NCBI RefSeq assembly: GCF_017874715.1
Contig: NZ_JAGGLR010000016.1
Coordinates: 124,001-188,000, forward strand
Reading direction: 5' to 3'
Length of the DNA: 64,000 nucleotides
Source: Streptomyces iranensis
GTDB taxonomy: Bacteria; Actinomycetota; Actinomycetes; Streptomycetales; Streptomycetaceae
Made by a program: the position numbers and the translations under genes. The stretch's first letter is position 1. Every line of letters starts with the position of its first letter. The notes below the pieces were generated by a model. It saw only the letters and a program-made list of their open reading frames with translations, did no database searches and was not told the DNA's origin. This document shows, piece by piece, positions 14,728 through 23,259 of the stretch.

Positions 14728-17562
14728 TCAGCGGTGGGCCGGGAACTCCACCACCTGCTGGAAGGTGGGCCGGTTCTGCCAGCTGATCTTGTCGTGGGTG
14801 AGCCCGCCGACCGGCCGTTGGATGATGGCGTCGGCGCACCACTGGTCGCCCGCGGAGCAGTTGTCGTCCCCCGGATAGACCTGGGCGGCGGTCTTGCCCA
14901 CGGCGGCCTTCAGGCTGGTCAGCAGGGCGTCACGGCAGGCGGTCAGCTGCCCGCCGCCGCAGTACGGGCGGGCCAGCGGACCCTTGACGTCCTCGCCGAG
15001 GACCGTGCGCAGGTCCTTGTCGACATAGGACCACCAGCCGTACTGGAAGGACGACCCGGCGTGCGAGCCGGTGGGGCCGTGCCCGGCCGAGGGCGATTCG
15101 TCGACCGACAGATTGGCGCGCAGCGCGTCGTAGAGCCCGTCGCCCAGGCCGGACTTGAACTCGGCCTCGACCAGCAGCGGCCACCAGGCGTCCATGACGC
15201 GTACCGCGTCGGCGTGCCCGTAGGTGTGCGATCCGGCGCTGGTCTCATGGCGCTGTGAGCCCGCCGACTGCCAGGAGTCCAGCTGAGTCACGGCCGTCGC
15301 CAGCTGGGGGTCGTCGATGGGCCCCGAGCGCACCACCTTCAGCAGCTCCGGCAGCACGTCCTCGCCACGCAGATCGGTGACGGCCGCCTCGGCCATGGCC
15401 CGGGTGAGCGCGGAGCGGGTGACACCGCCCTCGCGGACCAGGGCGCGCACCCGGTCGTCGAGGAGGTTGCCGCGGTGCACCGAGCCGTTGCCGAAGCCGG
15501 CCGCGCTGTAGTCCTTGGCCAGTTTGTTGTTCCAGCTGATGTAGTAGTCCTGGTCGATGGACTGGGGGTGTTCGGCGGGCGGGGTGGCGGCGGAGGTGTT
15601 GTCCTTCGGGTCGAAGTCCCGCCATTCATAGGCGGTTTCGGCCTTCACCGGCAGCGAGGAGTCGACGTCCGCGGCGCGCACCGGGTTGAGCCCGCTGTTG
15701 TAATAGCCGGTCTGCCGGGAGTCGGCGTAGAACCAGTTGAAGGTGTAGTTGATGTGCTGCGCCGCGCTCTGGAAGGACTTGGCGTCGGTCACATAGCCGG
15801 GATCGTTGAGCATCTGGAAGCCGATGATGGAGTCGGCCTCGTGGCGGTAGGTGGAGCGCAGCATGGTGTAGGCCACCGGTTTGCCGCCGACGGTCGCGCG
15901 ATGGGTGACCAGCCCGTACTTGGTGCGGTAGACCTGCATCCGGTACGAGCCGGCGGCGGTGGAGTCGGCGAGGGTGGGCTTCCAGGCGTTGCGCCGCTCC
16001 AGCTTGTCCATCGGCACACAGTCGCCGCGATAGCGGTAGTACGTGGAGTCCTTGGACGGCGCGGAGCCGTCCGGGGAGCACAGCTCGACCGCGTAGGTGT
16101 CGGTGATGTCCTGGGCGGAGGTGGTGGCGCTCCAGGCGTAGTCCTGGCCCCGGCCGAGCTGGATGTACATCCCGACCCCCGCGAAGGAGGCGCCGCGGGC
16201 GCTGATCCCCGGGCCCTGGATCTCCTGGAGCATCAGCAGCTGCGGGGCGAAGTAGCCGGTCTGGGGGCCGAAGACGGCCACCGGGTGGCCGCTCCGGGTG
16301 TACTTGCCGGAGACCACGAGCGCGTTGGACATGCCCTTCTTGCGGCTGAACAGATCGCGGGGCAGCACTCCGTCGTCGTAGATGCCGCGCAGCGGCTCCA
16401 GCGCCGACTTGGGGGCCTTGACCTGGGTGCGGGCCTTGGTGGCGGCGCCGCCCTCGCGGTCGTGGACGAGCTGTTCGGGGGTGACCGAGCCGCTGTCGGG
16501 CAGCGCGGTGCCCTTGGGCGCGGCGGGCTTCCCGGCGTACGGGAAGCTGCCGTCCCGTACGGTCAGTACCGCCTCGGGGTCGTTGCGTTCCCGGAAGGAC
16601 TCCCACACCTTGGTGCCCTCGGCGAGGCCGTACTTCTGCTGGGCGGCGAGCAGCGAGAGCGCGCCCTCCACCTCGCCGCCCCCGCCGTTGCCGAAGAGCG
16701 CGCCGACGACGGAGGCGAGCGCGATCAGGTCGGTGAGCTTGAACGGCTGGATCTCACCGGCGTTGGTGATCGCGTCGATATGCCCGGTGAGCACGTACTC
16801 ACCGGGGAAGTACCGGCCGTCCTTGGACTTCTTGGCGTAGGCGTTGATGCCGTCGACGTACGCCTGGGCATCGGCCAGCGCCTGGCGGCCGCGCTCTCCG
16901 CCGTGGCTGAGGATGTAGTCGATCTGCGCCTGGTAGTCCTCTTCGGTGTACGGCGCCTGGCGGAAGAAGTCCTGCTCCAGGCCCTGGTTGGCGGGGGCGC
17001 CGCCGGCGAAGGGGGTCAGCTCGCCGCGGCCCACATGGCGGAAGAGGTCCATCAGCCACAGCCGGTCCTGGGCGGCGGCGTATCCGGCGCCGAACTCGGT
17101 GCCCTCGCGGGTGGTGCCCTGGATGTGCGGGACGCCGGTCTTCTTGTCGCGGGTGATCGTGACGTCGTCGCGCGGATTGGTCACCGAGGCGACCTGGTCG
17201 GCGGGGACTCCGAAGGAGGAGTCGTTGAAGAAGCCGTTCAGCTTGTCGTCGGTGAGGGTGGGGTAGCCGCTCGCCAGATTGCCGTACGGGCCGAGCTGGT
17301 CGGTGCTGTGCTCGGGGTGGGTGCCCAGCACCCGGTTGGCGAGGATGTCGGCGAGGGTGGCGTTGCCGGTGGCGCCCGGCGGGAGGATGTCGGAGCACTG
17401 GCCCCGGCAGTAGTCGGTGGCGGCCGCCGCCGGGGGCTCCGCTCGGGCCGGCTGGGGCACCGGGGCCGCGAGGGCGATGCCGAGGCCGAGCGCGGCGGCC
17501 GCGGCGAGCACGGTACTGGTGAGCTTGCGGGTTCTGGTGGGCCTGGGGGTTCGTCGTCGCAT
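14728..17562 (-). CDS. Secreted penicillin acylase family N-terminal-nucleophile hydrolase
   Basis: 944 residues from ATG 17562 (GGAGG 9 bp upstream); the reading frame extends further but without a signal. A Sec signal peptide begins MRRRTPRPTRTRKLTSTVLAAA and ends near ARAEPP. The family order follows: alpha chain with DRLWLMDLFRHVGRGELTPFAG, then the autocleavage point in KKGMSNALVVSG, where Ser412 would become the N-terminal nucleophile of the beta chain. FGPQTGYFAPQLLMLQEIQGPG follows, then the Asn/Arg oxyanion region. Such enzymes hydrolyse amides such as acyl-homoserine lactones, cyclic lipopeptides or beta-lactams; the substrate here is unknown. It is monocistronic, convergent with the hydrolase gene and divergent from the gene at 17763. 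Confidence 0.9.
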   Translation of the reverse strand: MRRRTPRPTRTRKLTSTVLAAAAALGLGIALAAPVPQPARAEPPAAAATDYCRGQCSDILPPGATGNATLADILANRVLGTHPEHSTDQLGPYGNLASGYPTLTDDKLNGFFNDSSFGVPADQVASVTNPRDDVTITRDKKTGVPHIQGTTREGTEFGAGYAAAQDRLWLMDLFRHVGRGELTPFAGGAPANQGLEQDFFRQAPYTEEDYQAQIDYILSHGGERGRQALADAQAYVDGINAYAKKSKDGRYFPGEYVLTGHIDAITNAGEIQPFKLTDLIALASVVGALFGNGGGGEVEGALSLLAAQQKYGLAEGTKVWESFRERNDPEAVLTVRDGSFPYAGKPAAPKGTALPDSGSVTPEQLVHDREGGAATKARTQVKAPKSALEPLRGIYDDGVLPRDLFSRKKGMSNALVVSGKYTRSGHPVAVFGPQTGYFAPQLLMLQEIQGPGISARGASFAGVGMYIQLGRGQDYAWSATTSAQDITDTYAVELCSPDGSAPSKDSTYYRYRGDCVPMDKLERRNAWKPTLADSTAAGSYRMQVYRTKYGLVTHRATVGGKPVAYTMLRSTYRHEADSIIGFQMLNDPGYVTDAKSFQSAAQHINYTFNWFYADSRQTGYYNSGLNPVRAADVDSSLPVKAETAYEWRDFDPKDNTSAATPPAEHPQSIDQDYYISWNNKLAKDYSAAGFGNGSVHRGNLLDDRVRALVREGGVTRSALTRAMAEAAVTDLRGEDVLPELLKVVRSGPIDDPQLATAVTQLDSWQSAGSQRHETSAGSHTYGHADAVRVMDAWWPLLVEAEFKSGLGDGLYDALRANLSVDESPSAGHGPTGSHAGSSFQYGWWSYVDKDLRTVLGEDVKGPLARPYCGGGQLTACRDALLTSLKAAVGKTAAQVYPGDDNCSAGDQWCADAIIQRPVGGLTHDKISWQNRPTFQQVVEFPAHR

Positions 17563-17762
17563 GTGCGCTCCTCCCGATTGCCGTCGGACGGAGGTTACCG
17601 GCGGTATTAGCGGCCCGGAAGATGAGCGGGCGTCAACTTCTTTCCGCTTGGGGACCAATGAGGACTGCCCGCGAAGATCCAGGGAATTCGATGGATCCGG
17701 ATCGCGCTGAGTTACGTCCATTCGACAACGAGTCGGGTCCGCAATCGCGGAGGTGGTAGGAA

Positions 17763-18374
17763 GTGGCCGGTTTCAGAGCACTCGCACGAGAGGTTCGCAA
17801 TCCACGCAGACACATCACCGCTCGGCGCACATCGCTGCGCAAATGCCTGGAACGGTTCGCGCCGTACGGGCACCGGGCGACCTGGCACCATCTGTGCACC
17901 CGCTCCGGGATCACCCCGGAGGATCGCAGGCCGGACCCCCTAGGACTGCTCACCGCCCTTGAGGAGCTCGAGGAGGCCCGCACACTGTGGCTCGCGTACG
18001 AGGCGGACTTCGCCGCCCGGCGCAGGCAGGAGAAACTTCTCGGCATCCGGCAGCCGAGCGCTGTCGACGACTGGCATCTGCGCACCTGGGGCGGAAGCGA
18101 CATCATTCCCTGCGAGAGCCCCTCGACCCACCCCGACGACCGCCTCGCGGATGTGCTGCGACGGCTGATCGCGGCGATGGAGTCGGGCCCGGGGGCGGCC
18201 TGCCCGGTATGCATCCGACCGGGCCTGGTCTGGCGCGAGGACCTGGACCGCTATCCCTCGGCCGGGCCGGTCTGCGCGGACTGCGGCATCGTGGTGCCGC
18301 TGCCGCTGCTGACCACCGAGGCCCTGACGGCGGCCCGGCGCGTGGTCCGGATGAGCCGGTACGCCACCGTATGA
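17763..18374 (+). CDS. Conserved-type hypothetical protein with C-terminal zinc ribbon
   Basis: 203 residues, GTG start, with a weak ribosome site (TAGGAA). The N-terminal 35 residues are strongly basic. A helical middle (LTALEELEEARTLWLAYEADFAARRRQEKLLG) is followed by WHLRTWGGSDIIPCE. Near the C-terminus the paired CPVC and CADC, 28 residues apart, form a probable zinc ribbon. That could mean nucleic-acid binding or a structural metal site. I do not recognise the family. Codon use is typical of the neighbours, so it is not obviously acquired. Confidence 0.6.
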   Translation: MAGFRALAREVRNPRRHITARRTSLRKCLERFAPYGHRATWHHLCTRSGITPEDRRPDPLGLLTALEELEEARTLWLAYEADFAARRRQEKLLGIRQPSAVDDWHLRTWGGSDIIPCESPSTHPDDRLADVLRRLIAAMESGPGAACPVCIRPGLVWREDLDRYPSAGPVCADCGIVVPLPLLTTEALTAARRVVRMSRYATV

Positions 18375-18747
18375 CACCCGGCCGCCCCGGCCGGGAGCGC
18401 GCTCGTCGGAACCTTTGAGCACCGGACGACCGGCGAGCGCGCCGGAATCCACTGAGACTGCCGTCGATCACCGTCGACAGTGACACTCGCCCTCGACCGC
18501 TGACGCACGCTGTCGACCGCTGACACCCGCCGTCGACCGCTGACGCACGCCGTCGATCGCTGACGCACGCCGATGTCCGCCTACGGGGTGTCCGGCGGAC
18601 CACGCGGCGGAGCCGCATATCGACGCTTCCCCGGCGCAGGCGCGAAGATCCGCCGGACACCCCCTGGGCGCGGGCCGCGTTGACAGGGCCCTGGTCAGCC
18701 GACCATGCTGAGCAGTCGCTTAGTGAGTGGTTGCCCGGGAGGCACGC
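18375..18747. other. 373-bp intergenic region with 20-bp tandem repeats and a long inverted repeat
   Basis: At 18471-18570 there are five degenerate copies of a 20-bp unit (consensus CGTCGACCGCTGACGCACGC). At 18585-18599 and 18650-18664 lie the inverted arms GGGGTGTCCGGCGGA / TCCGCCGGACACCCC. The loop carries GCGGCGGAGCCGC, a palindrome also seen at 29755 and 34857. No gene seen. The inverted repeat may terminate the zinc-ribbon gene. Confidence 0.6.
18708..18723 (+). promoter_or_regulatory. TetR-type operator-like motif before the MaoC gene
   Basis: CTGAGCAGTCGCTTAG lies 25 bp before the MaoC start. It shares TGAGCANNCGCTTAG with 19857-19872, immediately upstream of the neighbouring TetR gene. 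Confidence 0.65.
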
Positions 18748-19209
18748 ATGACAGAGCCCAGGATCTTCACCTCGCCCGATGAACTGCGGTCCGCGGTCGG
18801 CGAGGAACTCGGCCCCAGCGACTGGCTGGAGATCGACCAGAAGCGCATCGATCTGTTCGCCGACGCGACCGGCGACCACCAGTGGATCCATGTGGACCCG
18901 GAGAAGGCGGCCGCCGGTCCGTTCGGCACCACGATCGCGCACGGCTATCTGACGCTGTCCCTGCTGCCGTCGTTCACCCCGCAGCTGCTGCGGGTCGAGG
19001 GCGTGCGCATGGGCATCAACTACGGGGTCAACAAGGTCCGTTTCCCCTCCCCCGTCCCGGTCGGCTCCCGGCTGCGCGCCACCAGCCGGATCGTGGAGGT
19101 GGCCGAGGTCAAGGACGGTCTCCAGATGACGCTGACGGTGACCCTGGAGCGGGAGGGCGGCGACAAGCCGGCGTGCGTGGCGGAATCCGTCGTCCGCTTC
19201 TACCTCTGA
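18748..19209 (+). CDS. MaoC-family (R)-enoyl-CoA hydratase-like protein
   Basis: 153 residues from ATG 18748 with GGAGGCA 6 bp upstream. A single hotdog domain with the MaoC hydratase core: FADATGDHQWIHVDPEKAAAGPFGTTIAHGYLTLSL near residues 36-72, in which the Asp and His (D-x3-H) bind the thioester and activate water. It then continues INYGVNKVRFPSPVPVGS. It would add water reversibly to a trans-2-enoyl-CoA. Its 3' end overlaps the convergent TetR gene by 10 bp, and a shared operator motif links the two. Confidence 0.9.
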   Translation: MTEPRIFTSPDELRSAVGEELGPSDWLEIDQKRIDLFADATGDHQWIHVDPEKAAAGPFGTTIAHGYLTLSLLPSFTPQLLRVEGVRMGINYGVNKVRFPSPVPVGSRLRATSRIVEVAEVKDGLQMTLTVTLEREGGDKPACVAESVVRFYL

Positions 19210-19835
19210 CCGCCGCCGGCGCCCACCATGCGCAGCACCAGCCCCGCGTAGAGGTCGCCGACCTCGTCGGGGGTGCTGCGCCCGGCGGCGTTGAACCAGC
19301 GGGCGACATCGATGCACAGGGACAGCACCGCGACCGTGGTGCCGCGGACGTCGGGGACGTCGAAGACGCCCGCCTTCACCCCGTCCTCGATGATCGAGCG
19401 CACCGCCCCGTCCGTGGCCTTGCGGACCGCGATGACCTCGGCGTGGTGCTCCTCCGCGAGCGCGCCGAGCTCGTACTGCACCACGCGCGCGGTCGTGTGG
19501 TGCTCCGCGTGCCAGCGGACGAAGGAGCGGACGGCGTCGGCCAGCCGCTCGGCGGGGGTGCCCGCGCTGTCCCGCGCCCGCTCCACAATCGTCAGGGCCC
19601 GCTCATGGCCGACCTTGCTGATCTGGTAGAGCAGCTCTTCCTTGGTCTTGTAGTGGATGTAGAGCGCGGCCGGGCTCATTCCGGCGCGGCTGGCGATGTC
19701 CCGGGTGGTGGTGGCGTGGTAGCCACGCTCCGCGAAGGCGTGCACGGCGGCGCTCACCAGCCGCCGGGCGGCGTCGGGAGTGATGTCCCCCCAGGGCTCG
19801 ACCTTGGCTCCGGTGTTCTTGGGCTCCGCGTCCAT
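19200..19835 (-). CDS. TetR-family regulator, probable autoregulator and regulator of the MaoC gene
   Basis: 211 residues from ATG 19835. The N-terminal DNA-binding domain reads AVHAFAERGYHATTTRDIASRAGMSPAALYIHYKTKEELLYQI in outline, an orthodox TetR helix-turn-helix at about residues 40-60. The C-terminal domain (TTARVVQYELGALAEEHHAEVIAVRKATDGAVRSIIEDGVKAGVF) is of the type linked to fatty-acid metabolism regulators in actinomycetes. Its own start is preceded at 22 bp by GTGAGCAAGCGCTTAG, matching a site before the MaoC gene. Convergent 3' overlap with MaoC makes antisense interference possible. Confidence 0.85.
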   Translation of the reverse strand: MDAEPKNTGAKVEPWGDITPDAARRLVSAAVHAFAERGYHATTTRDIASRAGMSPAALYIHYKTKEELLYQISKVGHERALTIVERARDSAGTPAERLADAVRSFVRWHAEHHTTARVVQYELGALAEEHHAEVIAVRKATDGAVRSIIEDGVKAGVFDVPDVRGTTVAVLSLCIDVARWFNAAGRSTPDEVGDLYAGLVLRMVGAGGGQR

Positions 19836-19856
19836 GGCGCACACCCTACACGGAGA

Positions 19857-19872
19857 GTGAGCAAGCGCTTAG
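19857..19872 (-). promoter_or_regulatory. TetR-type operator-like motif before the TetR gene
   Basis: GTGAGCAAGCGCTTAG on the plus strand, 22 bp upstream of the TetR start on the minus strand; same core as 18708-18723. Suggests autorepression. Confidence 0.65.
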
Positions 19873-19897
19873 GGGTGTCCGGGGCCACGGTGGACGC

Positions 19898-22030
19898 TCA
19901 GCGGGCCGCCGCCGTCTCGGTGCCCACCCGGCCGGGGAACTCCGCGCCCAGCAGCCGCAGCAGCGGGGTCGCCTTCACGGCCGTCTCCTCGAACTCCTCG
20001 TCCGGGTCGGACAGTGCCACGATCGCCCCGCCCACCCCGTACCGGACCCGGTCCGGGGTCACCACCAGGGTGCGGATCACGATGCTCAGATCGCATGCCC
20101 CGGAGAGTGAGAAGTAGCCGATGGCGCCGGAGTACACCCCGCGCGGCCCGGCCTCCAGATCGTCGATGATCTGCATGGTGCGGATCTTGGGCGCGCCGGT
20201 CATCGACCCGCCGGGGAAGGCGGCGCGCACGCTCTCGACCGCGGAGGTGGCCGGCCGCAGTGTGGCACGTACCGTGCTGACCAGCTGATGGACCGTCGCA
20301 TAGGTCTCGACGTCGAATATCTTGGGCACCCGCACCGAGCCGATCTCCGCGGTGCGGCCGAGGTCGTTGCGCACCAGATCGACGATCATCAGGTTCTCGG
20401 AGCGGTCCTTCTCGCTGGTCGCGAGGTCCACCCGCAGCAGCTCGTCCTCGGCCGGGGAGCCGCCGCGCGGCCGGGTGCCCTTGATCGGCTGGGACTCCAC
20501 GGTGCCGTCCCGGAAGACCCGCAGAAAGCGCTCGGGCGAGGTGCTCAGCACGGACAGCGGCCCGAAGCGGAGCAGGGCGGCGAACGGCGCCGGGCTGAGC
20601 CGGCGCAGACGCTGGTACGCGGCCCACGGGTCCACCGGTCCTTCGGCCTCGGCCATGTTCGTCAGGCACACCTCATAGGTCTCCCCCGCGGTGATCAGCT
20701 CCTGGCAGGTGGCGATCATCTCCAGGTAACGCTCGCGGTCATGGCGCAGCCGTACCTCGTCCGGAGCGGTGGTGAGCGGGGTGGGGCGGGGCTCCCGCCC
20801 GGCCAGCTCCGCCAGCCGGTCGGCGGTCCCGCGCAGCCATGTCCGGGCCTGTTGCTCGCCGCCCCGCCGCTCGCCCTCCTCCGCCAGGGCGAGGAGGTAG
20901 GTGGTCGAGGTCTGGTGGTCGAACACCACGGCGCGGTCCGCGAAGACCATCGCGGCGTCGGGCTCCGGGGAGCGGTGGGTGCGCTCACCGCCGCATTCGG
21001 CCTTGAGCTCGTACCCGAGGTACCCCGTCCAGCCGAGGGCGAAGTCGAAGGGCAGCGCGGGCAGTTGGACCCGGGCGGCGCGCAGGTCGCGCTCGATCCA
21101 GGTCAGGAACTCCTCGTGCAGCACCTCGCGGGAGCCGCCCGCGGTGACGGTGACCGTGCCCGCCCAGGTGTCGGCGGTGGCCACCCGGGCGAGCGGCCCG
21201 GAGGCGTCCCCCATCACCGAGAACCGTCCGCGCTCGCCCCCGGTGGCGCTGCTGTCCAGCCAGAAGGCGTGTCCGTCGGCGCGGAAGAGCCGGTCGAAGA
21301 CGACCTCGTCGGACCAGCGGGTGGGCAGGGTCTCCACCAGCACCCGCAGGGACCGCGGGGTGGCGCGCGGCGCGGCGGTGGGCTCCGCGCCGCCGCGGAG
21401 GGAGGAGCGTGCGCCGCGCCGCCGCGCCGCCGGTTCCACTCCCTCGCGGGTCTGCCAGGACCGGGTGAGGTCGGCGAAGTTGCCCAGCAGCAGCCGGCCG
21501 TGCTCGGTGCAGATGGACTCGGGGTGGAACTGCACGCCCCACAGGGGCCGTTCGCGGTGGGCGATCCCCATCAGCACACCGTCCTCGGTCCAGGCGGTGG
21601 CCCGCAGCTCCTCGGGCAGGTCGGTGACGGTGAGCGAGTGGTAGCGGACGACGTCGAAGGGGCTGGGCAGTCCGGTGAAGAGGCCGGTGCCGTCGTGCGT
21701 CACCCGGGACAGCCGCCCGTGCCGGGGCTCGGGGGCCCGGACCACCCGGGCGCCGCTCAGCAGGCCCACTCCCTGGTGGCCCAGGCAGACGCCGAGCAGC
21801 GGCAGGGCGCCTTCGAGGACGATGTCGCGGCAGACGCCGAAGTCGGCCGCGCGCTCGGGGCTGCCGGGTCCGGGGGAGATGACGACGTTGTCGAAGTCCC
21901 GCAGCATCTCGGGCTTCCAGCCGGGGTCGTCGTGCCGGATCACCTCGGGCTCCCGGCCGCCCACCTCGGCCAGGTAGTGGAACAGGTTGTAGGTGAACGA
22001 GTCGTAGTTGTCTACCAGCAGCGTGCGCAT
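19898..22030 (-). CDS. pabAB: Fused 4-amino-4-deoxychorismate synthase (glutaminase + PabB domains)
   Basis: 710 residues. Residues 1-195 are a class I glutamine amidotransferase: VDNYDSFTYNL, VVISPGPGSP, the nucleophile Cys82 in GVCLGHQG, and the His/Glu pair in GVQFHPESICTEHG. From about residue 240 comes the chorismate-binding domain. It contains PIKGTRPRG with Lys517, the lysine used by PabB and replaced by Ala in TrpE, plus ENLMIVDLVRNDLGR, GSMTGAPKIRTMQI and GPRGVYSGAIGY. The enzyme turns chorismate and glutamine into aminodeoxychorismate, the precursor of p-aminobenzoate. The domain order matches the fused PabAB of candicidin- and chloramphenicol-type clusters and is opposite to phenazine PhzE. 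It lies 45 bp after the DAHP synthase gene in the same direction. Confidence 0.92.
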   Translation of the reverse strand: MRTLLVDNYDSFTYNLFHYLAEVGGREPEVIRHDDPGWKPEMLRDFDNVVISPGPGSPERAADFGVCRDIVLEGALPLLGVCLGHQGVGLLSGARVVRAPEPRHGRLSRVTHDGTGLFTGLPSPFDVVRYHSLTVTDLPEELRATAWTEDGVLMGIAHRERPLWGVQFHPESICTEHGRLLLGNFADLTRSWQTREGVEPAARRRGARSSLRGGAEPTAAPRATPRSLRVLVETLPTRWSDEVVFDRLFRADGHAFWLDSSATGGERGRFSVMGDASGPLARVATADTWAGTVTVTAGGSREVLHEEFLTWIERDLRAARVQLPALPFDFALGWTGYLGYELKAECGGERTHRSPEPDAAMVFADRAVVFDHQTSTTYLLALAEEGERRGGEQQARTWLRGTADRLAELAGREPRPTPLTTAPDEVRLRHDRERYLEMIATCQELITAGETYEVCLTNMAEAEGPVDPWAAYQRLRRLSPAPFAALLRFGPLSVLSTSPERFLRVFRDGTVESQPIKGTRPRGGSPAEDELLRVDLATSEKDRSENLMIVDLVRNDLGRTAEIGSVRVPKIFDVETYATVHQLVSTVRATLRPATSAVESVRAAFPGGSMTGAPKIRTMQIIDDLEAGPRGVYSGAIGYFSLSGACDLSIVIRTLVVTPDRVRYGVGGAIVALSDPDEEFEETAVKATPLLRLLGAEFPGRVGTETAAAR

Positions 22031-22074
22031 CGAAACCTCGAACCTAATCGGAACTTAAGGATGACCGGCACGGC

Positions 22075-23259
22075 TCACCCCGCGCGGAGCAGCGAGGTGA
22101 ACGCGTGGACCGTTTCGGCGGCCTGCTCGGGGTTCAGCCGGGGGTCACAGGGGGACCGGAACCGGGGGAACGCGGCGGCCCCGGCGTCCCCGGCCTCCGC
22201 GACGCACTCGGTGACCGGTTCCGGCGTCATCTCCAGGTGCAGCCCGCCGGGCCACTGACGGCGGTCCCGCAGGATCCGGTGGAACGCGGCGATCTCGTCG
22301 CGGATCGCCCACAGGGTTCTGGTCTTGTGACCGCTTCCGGAGCGGATCGTGTTGCCGTGCATGGGGTCGCTCAGCCAGACCACCGGGATCCCGGTCTCCG
22401 CGACCGCCTCTACCAGCGGCGGCAGCAGCCAGCCGATCCGGTCCGCGCCCATGCGCACGATGAAGGCCAGCCGGCCGGGCCGGCGCTCGGGGTTGAGCAG
22501 ACGGGCCAGCTCCACGAGGTCCGCCGGGGTCGCGGACGGCCCCACCTTGACGCCGACGGGGTTGCGGATCGAGGCGGCCAGCCGGATATGCGGCCCCTCG
22601 GGGTCCGCTGTCCGCTCGCCGATCCAGCCGAAGTGGAGGGAGGAGGCGAAGCCGGCGCCGTCGGCGGCCGCCCGGATCAGGGGCAACTCGTAGGGGAGCA
22701 GCAGCAGTTCATGGGAGGCGTAGATCCGCTCGGCGTCGTCGTGCGCCATCTGTTCGTCTCGCATCGTGGACAGTACGGCGGCCGCGCGGTCGTAGGCGGT
22801 GAGCAGCCGGTCCGGGTCGGGGATCCGGGCGCGCGGATCGGCGGCGGCGCCGTTGACCGCGTCTCCCCGGTAGACGGGTAACCGGCCGCCGCCCGCAAGC
22901 CCGTCGTACGGCGCCGATCTGGGCTTGGCGTACTGGCCCGCGATCCGGCCCATCGTCACCACCGGGAGGCCAAGACCGGTGCGGATCGCCGTGGACAGCT
23001 CGCGCAGCTGCCCCAGTTTGCGCCGTACCACCCGCGGCGCGGCGTCGGCGAACAGCTCGGCGCAGTCCCCGCCCTGGAGGACGGCGGCCTCGCCGCGCTG
23101 CACCGCGGCCATCCGCCGGGTGAGCCGCTCGGCCTCCTCCGGGGGGATCAGCGCGGGACGGCCGCTCAGGGCGTGCCGGATCTCCTCGAGCCGGTCCGGG
23201 TCGGGCCACGGCGGCTGCTGAGCGGTCACCTTCTCCGCGGTCGGGCCGGGAGCGGTCAT
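22075..23259 (-). CDS. Class II 3-deoxy-7-phosphoheptulonate (DAHP) synthase, short secondary-metabolism type
   Basis: 394 residues from ATG 23259 (GGAGG 8 bp upstream). Class II motifs in order: LQGGDCAELFAD, GRIAGQYAKPRS, YASHELLLLPYE, WIGERTADPEGPHIRLAASI, NPVGVKVGPSAT, IVRMGADRIGWLLPPLV, WLSDPMHGNT, GGLHLEMTPEPVTEC. It condenses phosphoenolpyruvate with erythrose-4-phosphate, the first shikimate step. It is about 60-70 residues shorter than the regulated primary-metabolism enzyme, like PhzC and other cluster-borne copies that escape aromatic feedback. Together with pabAB it boosts the supply of aminodeoxychorismate. Confidence 0.9.
   Translation of the reverse strand: MTAPGPTAEKVTAQQPPWPDPDRLEEIRHALSGRPALIPPEEAERLTRRMAAVQRGEAAVLQGGDCAELFADAAPRVVRRKLGQLRELSTAIRTGLGLPVVTMGRIAGQYAKPRSAPYDGLAGGGRLPVYRGDAVNGAAADPRARIPDPDRLLTAYDRAAAVLSTMRDEQMAHDDAERIYASHELLLLPYELPLIRAAADGAGFASSLHFGWIGERTADPEGPHIRLAASIRNPVGVKVGPSATPADLVELARLLNPERRPGRLAFIVRMGADRIGWLLPPLVEAVAETGIPVVWLSDPMHGNTIRSGSGHKTRTLWAIRDEIAAFHRILRDRRQWPGGLHLEMTPEPVTECVAEAGDAGAAAFPRFRSPCDPRLNPEQAAETVHAFTSLLRAG

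Noticed and set aside
18748..19835. MaoC/TetR pair as part of the meroterpenoid-type cluster
   Set aside because: It has its own operator pair, the two genes face each other, and nothing in it fits prenylation chemistry; I treat 19.9 kb as the left boundary.
19898..22030. Anthranilate synthase or phenazine PhzE
   Set aside because: PIKGT lysine marks PabB-type activity, and the glutaminase domain is N-terminal, opposite to PhzE.
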